This document shows, one piece after another, positions 23,901 through 25,826 of a stretch of DNA of 25,826 nt; the first letter of the stretch is position 1, and the number at the start of each line of letters is the position of its first letter. The notes under the pieces are model-generated. The model was not told where the DNA came from. It saw nothing but the letters and a program-made list of their open reading frames with translations, and did not search any database. Source of the stretch: CAWHHZ01 sp963829355 (GTDB taxonomy: Bacteria; Acidobacteriota; Thermoanaerobaculia; Gp7-AA8; JAHWKK01); assembly GCA_963829355.1 (NCBI GenBank), contig CAWHHZ010000010.1:1-25826 (forward strand). Direction: 5' to 3'. A program made the translations under genes and the position numbers.

Positions 23901-25653
23901 CCAGTTCCGATTCGTCATCCTGAGCGATTCGTGCGCGACGAAACTCCACCGGCTCGTCGGCACCCTTTGCGGTATGGAGCGCACTGCGCAGCTTGAGAGC
24001 CAGCCCTCGCCGGGCCATGTCGAGCAGACTGTAGCGCTGCCGGCCCTCCGGGAGGACGAGGTACTTGCTGATGTTCCCTCCGAGGTAGAGCGGCTGGAAA
24101 TGTTCATTGAGGAGCGCGACCGCGGTGTCTGAGCCTGTGAGCAGCATCTCGCAGGCGATCGACTGGTAATCGGGCTCGTCCCGCTGGCCGGCCGACGGAC
24201 TCCTTCTGGCTGGAGGGAGCATCGTCATCGACAGGTCATGGCGGCTCCTGCCGTTCATCCTCCGGAAGATATGAGCTTCCTTGTCGAGTGTCTCGAACGA
24301 TTCCGCCTTGCCGGTCGATTCGGCAGAACCGAGAAACAGATGCCCCTTCGGACGTAGCGCGAAGTGAAACTTGTCGAGGATCTCCTCCTGCGCCTCCTGT
24401 TCGAGATAGATCAGGAGATTCCGGCAACTGATCAGGTCGACGCTGGAGAACGGTGGATCGGTGCGCAGGTCCTGCAACGCGAAGACGACCATCTCACGAA
24501 TCAGCTTCGAGACCTGGTACCCGTCAGATCCATACCCGACGAAATATTGTTCGAGCCGCTCTTTCGTCAGATCACTTTCGATCGCCTCCGGATATCGTCC
24601 TGCGCGCGCCGTCTCGAGCGCTGTCTCGCTGACGTCGGTCGCAAAAATCTTGACCGGAATGCTTCGCGTGTTCCCGACGATCTCAGCGACGAGAATCGCC
24701 ATCGTGTACGCTTCCTCGCCAGTCGCGCATCCTGGAATCCAGATCCGTACGGGATCGTCGAGATCCCTGCCGCCTTCACTCAGGAGTGGCTCGAGAACCT
24801 TCGTCCTGAGCGTCGCCCACGCTGCCGGGTTCCTGAAAAAGGACGTCACGCAGATGAGAAGATCGTGAACGAGGATGCCCACCTCTTCCGGGTCTTCCTG
24901 AAGACGCAGGATGTAGTCGGCGACCTTGTGAACCTGGGCCAGTCCCATCCGGCGCTGGACGCGTCTCATGAATGTCGAGCGCTTGTAGGCAGAAAAGTCC
25001 TGACCGGTTCGGGTATTGATGGTCTCCAGAATCTGCTCGAGAGCCTGATCATCGTCGAGCATGGCGCCGGCTTCGCCGAAGAGGCGGTGATTGCTGACGT
25101 AGGAAGCGAGGTACTCGGCAAGTTTCGCAGCCGGTGCCACGAAGTCGGCCTGCCGCGTCTGAATCGCGTTCCGCGGCATCGGATCATGCTCTGCCTCTTC
25201 CGGGTCCTGAACCAGAACGATGCCGCCTTGCTCCTTCACGTCCCGCAGCCCCTGTGATCCGTCGGCACCGTTTCCCGAGAGAATGACGGCGACCGAGCGG
25301 TTTCCCTGATTCCGGGCGAGGGAGCGGAGAAACGCATCGACCGGAAGGTTCTTGTATCGCGGCTCAGGCGCTTCCGACACATCGAAAGCACGCTTGCTCA
25401 ACCTGACGACGGTCCCCGGCTGGATGACGTGAATCGTGTCGGTTTCGGCCTGCGAACCCGATTCCACGGGTTTCACGGTGAGACGGGTGTGTTTTGCCAG
25501 GATCTCGACCAGGCGGCTGTCGTGATCCGCCGACAGGTGCTGGATGACGACATAGGACAGCCCGAGTCCAGGCTGGATCGTGCTGAAGAATGCCCTCAGC
25601 CCCTCCAGTCCGCCGGCTGAGGCACCGACTCCCACAATCGCTTTGAGGGTCAT
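20911..25653 (-). CDS. CheB-CheR-PAS hybrid histidine kinase with receiver domain
   Basis: A 1580-residue multidomain signalling protein. Residues 1-185 are a CheB methylesterase domain with catalytic S12 (GASAGG), H39 (IQHLS) and D131 (GNGADG); there is no N-terminal receiver. Residues about 200-470 are a CheR methyltransferase with the SAM motif IPGCATGEEAYTMA (306-319) and SCRNLLIYL. A partly diverged PAS-like segment is followed by a Glu-rich coiled coil (about 655-750) and four PAS domains (about 755-1210). A HisKA box has the phospho-His at about 1224 (AHELRNP). An ATPase domain has NLLSNAIKF, DRGIGIP and GLGIGL. A C-terminal receiver has ILVVDDNEDA and the phospho-Asp at about 1509 (LLDLGMPG). 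The protein is cytoplasmic, with no membrane segments. This fused layout is widespread; the signal and target are unknown, and no chemoreceptor or response-regulator gene is adjacent. Confidence 0.93.
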   Translation of the reverse strand: MTLKAIVGVGASAGGLEGLRAFFSTIQPGLGLSYVVIQHLSADHDSRLVEILAKHTRLTVKPVESGSQAETDTIHVIQPGTVVRLSKRAFDVSEAPEPRYKNLPVDAFLRSLARNQGNRSVAVILSGNGADGSQGLRDVKEQGGIVLVQDPEEAEHDPMPRNAIQTRQADFVAPAAKLAEYLASYVSNHRLFGEAGAMLDDDQALEQILETINTRTGQDFSAYKRSTFMRRVQRRMGLAQVHKVADYILRLQEDPEEVGILVHDLLICVTSFFRNPAAWATLRTKVLEPLLSEGGRDLDDPVRIWIPGCATGEEAYTMAILVAEIVGNTRSIPVKIFATDVSETALETARAGRYPEAIESDLTKERLEQYFVGYGSDGYQVSKLIREMVVFALQDLRTDPPFSSVDLISCRNLLIYLEQEAQEEILDKFHFALRPKGHLFLGSAESTGKAESFETLDKEAHIFRRMNGRSRHDLSMTMLPPARRSPSAGQRDEPDYQSIACEMLLTGSDTAVALLNEHFQPLYLGGNISKYLVLPEGRQRYSLLDMARRGLALKLRSALHTAKGADEPVEFRRARIAQDDESELVVRGRVMRTERDGNTLLFVYLEEDVRSPSLPPSSSSIEVDAKGEEVVPELEAELHETRSELNATIEELENAYEVLRTTHEEAMSANEELQAGSEELEASKEELQSLNEELTTLNAQLEEKIGELESANNDLDNLIASTKMPVVFLDRSLRTRTFTPEAVDRFHLSSTDIGKPVDEIEKKFEDDSLAEDASKVLKDLREIHREVETREGRCYLRRIHPYRTHDDRIAGIVATFHDVTELKEAEQKVRDQESQLRLITNSLPVLIAYVDDQEIYRFANATYETWFGVDAKQVVGRTVRDVLGEEAYDQIRKNIHRALSGEEVSWTGTLPYSRGRTRHVQVDYIPHFDGSRERPIGYYALIQDISARREAEERLARSEREYRTIFELAGSGKAQADVKTGQFLRVNRRFCEITGYSSDELLEMSFSDLTHPDDREEDLARIEAVHSGDERRWQSEKRYIRKDGEIVWVLVSGTLMLSGEDQPMYTVATIQDITILKKAEAALRESEERFRTLADNISQLAWIADASGWIFWYNKRWFDYTGTTLEHMEGWGWQEVHHPDHVERVVEKFREHVEKGIEWEDIFPLRSRDGEFGWFLSRAMPIRDDDGKIIRWFGTNTDITEQMVMEQKLKEADRRKDEFLATLAHELRNPLAPIRTSVELLSDPKETDAETVRHVLAIMERQTSQLIRLVDDLLDLSRITRGKIALQRDVIDLESVLSSSMETVRPMFDQSGQQIDLDLPDQDIPIDGDEMRLSQVFSNLLSNAIKFTPEGSRINVKARVDGDRVKVAVEDRGIGIPEEMRERIFEIFAQMEPLDRRHSGLGIGLTLVRSLVELHDGTVEVQSEEGKGSTFTVSLPLADQPAATEQAPKPGRSDDERGVLRILVVDDNEDAATLIAKLLSRDGHEVEVAFSGEDALEKGKERNPDLILLDLGMPGMNGYETFDAIRKKDWGRDIPIAALTGWGQEEERRKTSEAGFDGHLVKPLSSQGLREALNTLTGES

Positions 25654-25826
25654 ATTTCGATTGATTTCCCGCCGACTCAGAGATTATTGCCAGAAACGAT
25701 ACCGACGGACCAATCATCATGCAACCTTCGCGCTCAGAACCGCCGAAGGAGTGCGCCTGCTGGTTCGGAGAGGCTGAACCCGCCACCGCCGGGGGCGTTA
25801 CAGAAGCGGTTGATGAGCCCTATTCT

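Noticed and set aside
1..25826. CRISPR array, tRNA, rRNA, transposase or integrase genes
   Set aside because: I looked for them and saw no regular repeat-spacer pattern, no RNA gene and no recombinase motif.

Overview
This is a GC-rich bacterial window whose gene repertoire points to Acidobacteriota or a close relative. The pointers are a plant-type leucine-rich-repeat secreted protein, large secreted propeller-like proteins, lipoproteins with SUMF1 and serine-hydrolase domains, and short dispersed palindromes. This is inference from family flavour; no rRNA or other marker gene is present.

Layout. Positions 1-2653 hold no intact gene. The minus strand there reads as protein fragments that keep changing frame, at least part of which is the lost C-terminal half of the LRR protein encoded at 2654-4351. 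A GGDEF-domain remnant (4427-4687) precedes a lipoprotein serine hydrolase with TPRs (4838-6991). A metzincin protease remnant (minus strand, 7067-7348) and a SUMF1-like lipoprotein (7347-8165) follow, with related GAGCG-type repeats on both sides.

Positions 8443-13895 are a tightly overlapping five-gene minus-strand operon: class III aminotransferase, two CoA-transferase subunits, M20 amidohydrolase, thiolase. Four of these match the Bacillus subtilis yodT/S/R/Q set in content. With the thiolase they supply every step from N6-acetyl-beta-lysine to acetyl-CoA plus 4-aminobutyrate in the biochemically known beta-lysine pathway, so this is a candidate gene set for that route.

Positions 14147-17709 carry a GYF-like membrane protein and a secreted propeller-like protein. 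A small SH3-like protein (17886-18083) has an apparent one-base frameshift in a G tract near its start.

Positions 18180-20621 are a three-gene minus-strand operon: an Lgt-like integral membrane protein lacking the usual active-site His, a radical SAM enzyme with extra cysteine clusters like archaeal tetraether synthase (Tes/MJ0619) and bacterial membrane-spanning lipid synthase, and a 97-residue three-helix membrane protein. I consider this the most interesting system: a candidate lipid-tail cross-linking or remodelling unit.

Three copies of a palindromic repeat of about 52 bp frame this operon. The window ends with a 1580-residue CheB-CheR-PAS-histidine kinase-receiver protein (20911-25653).
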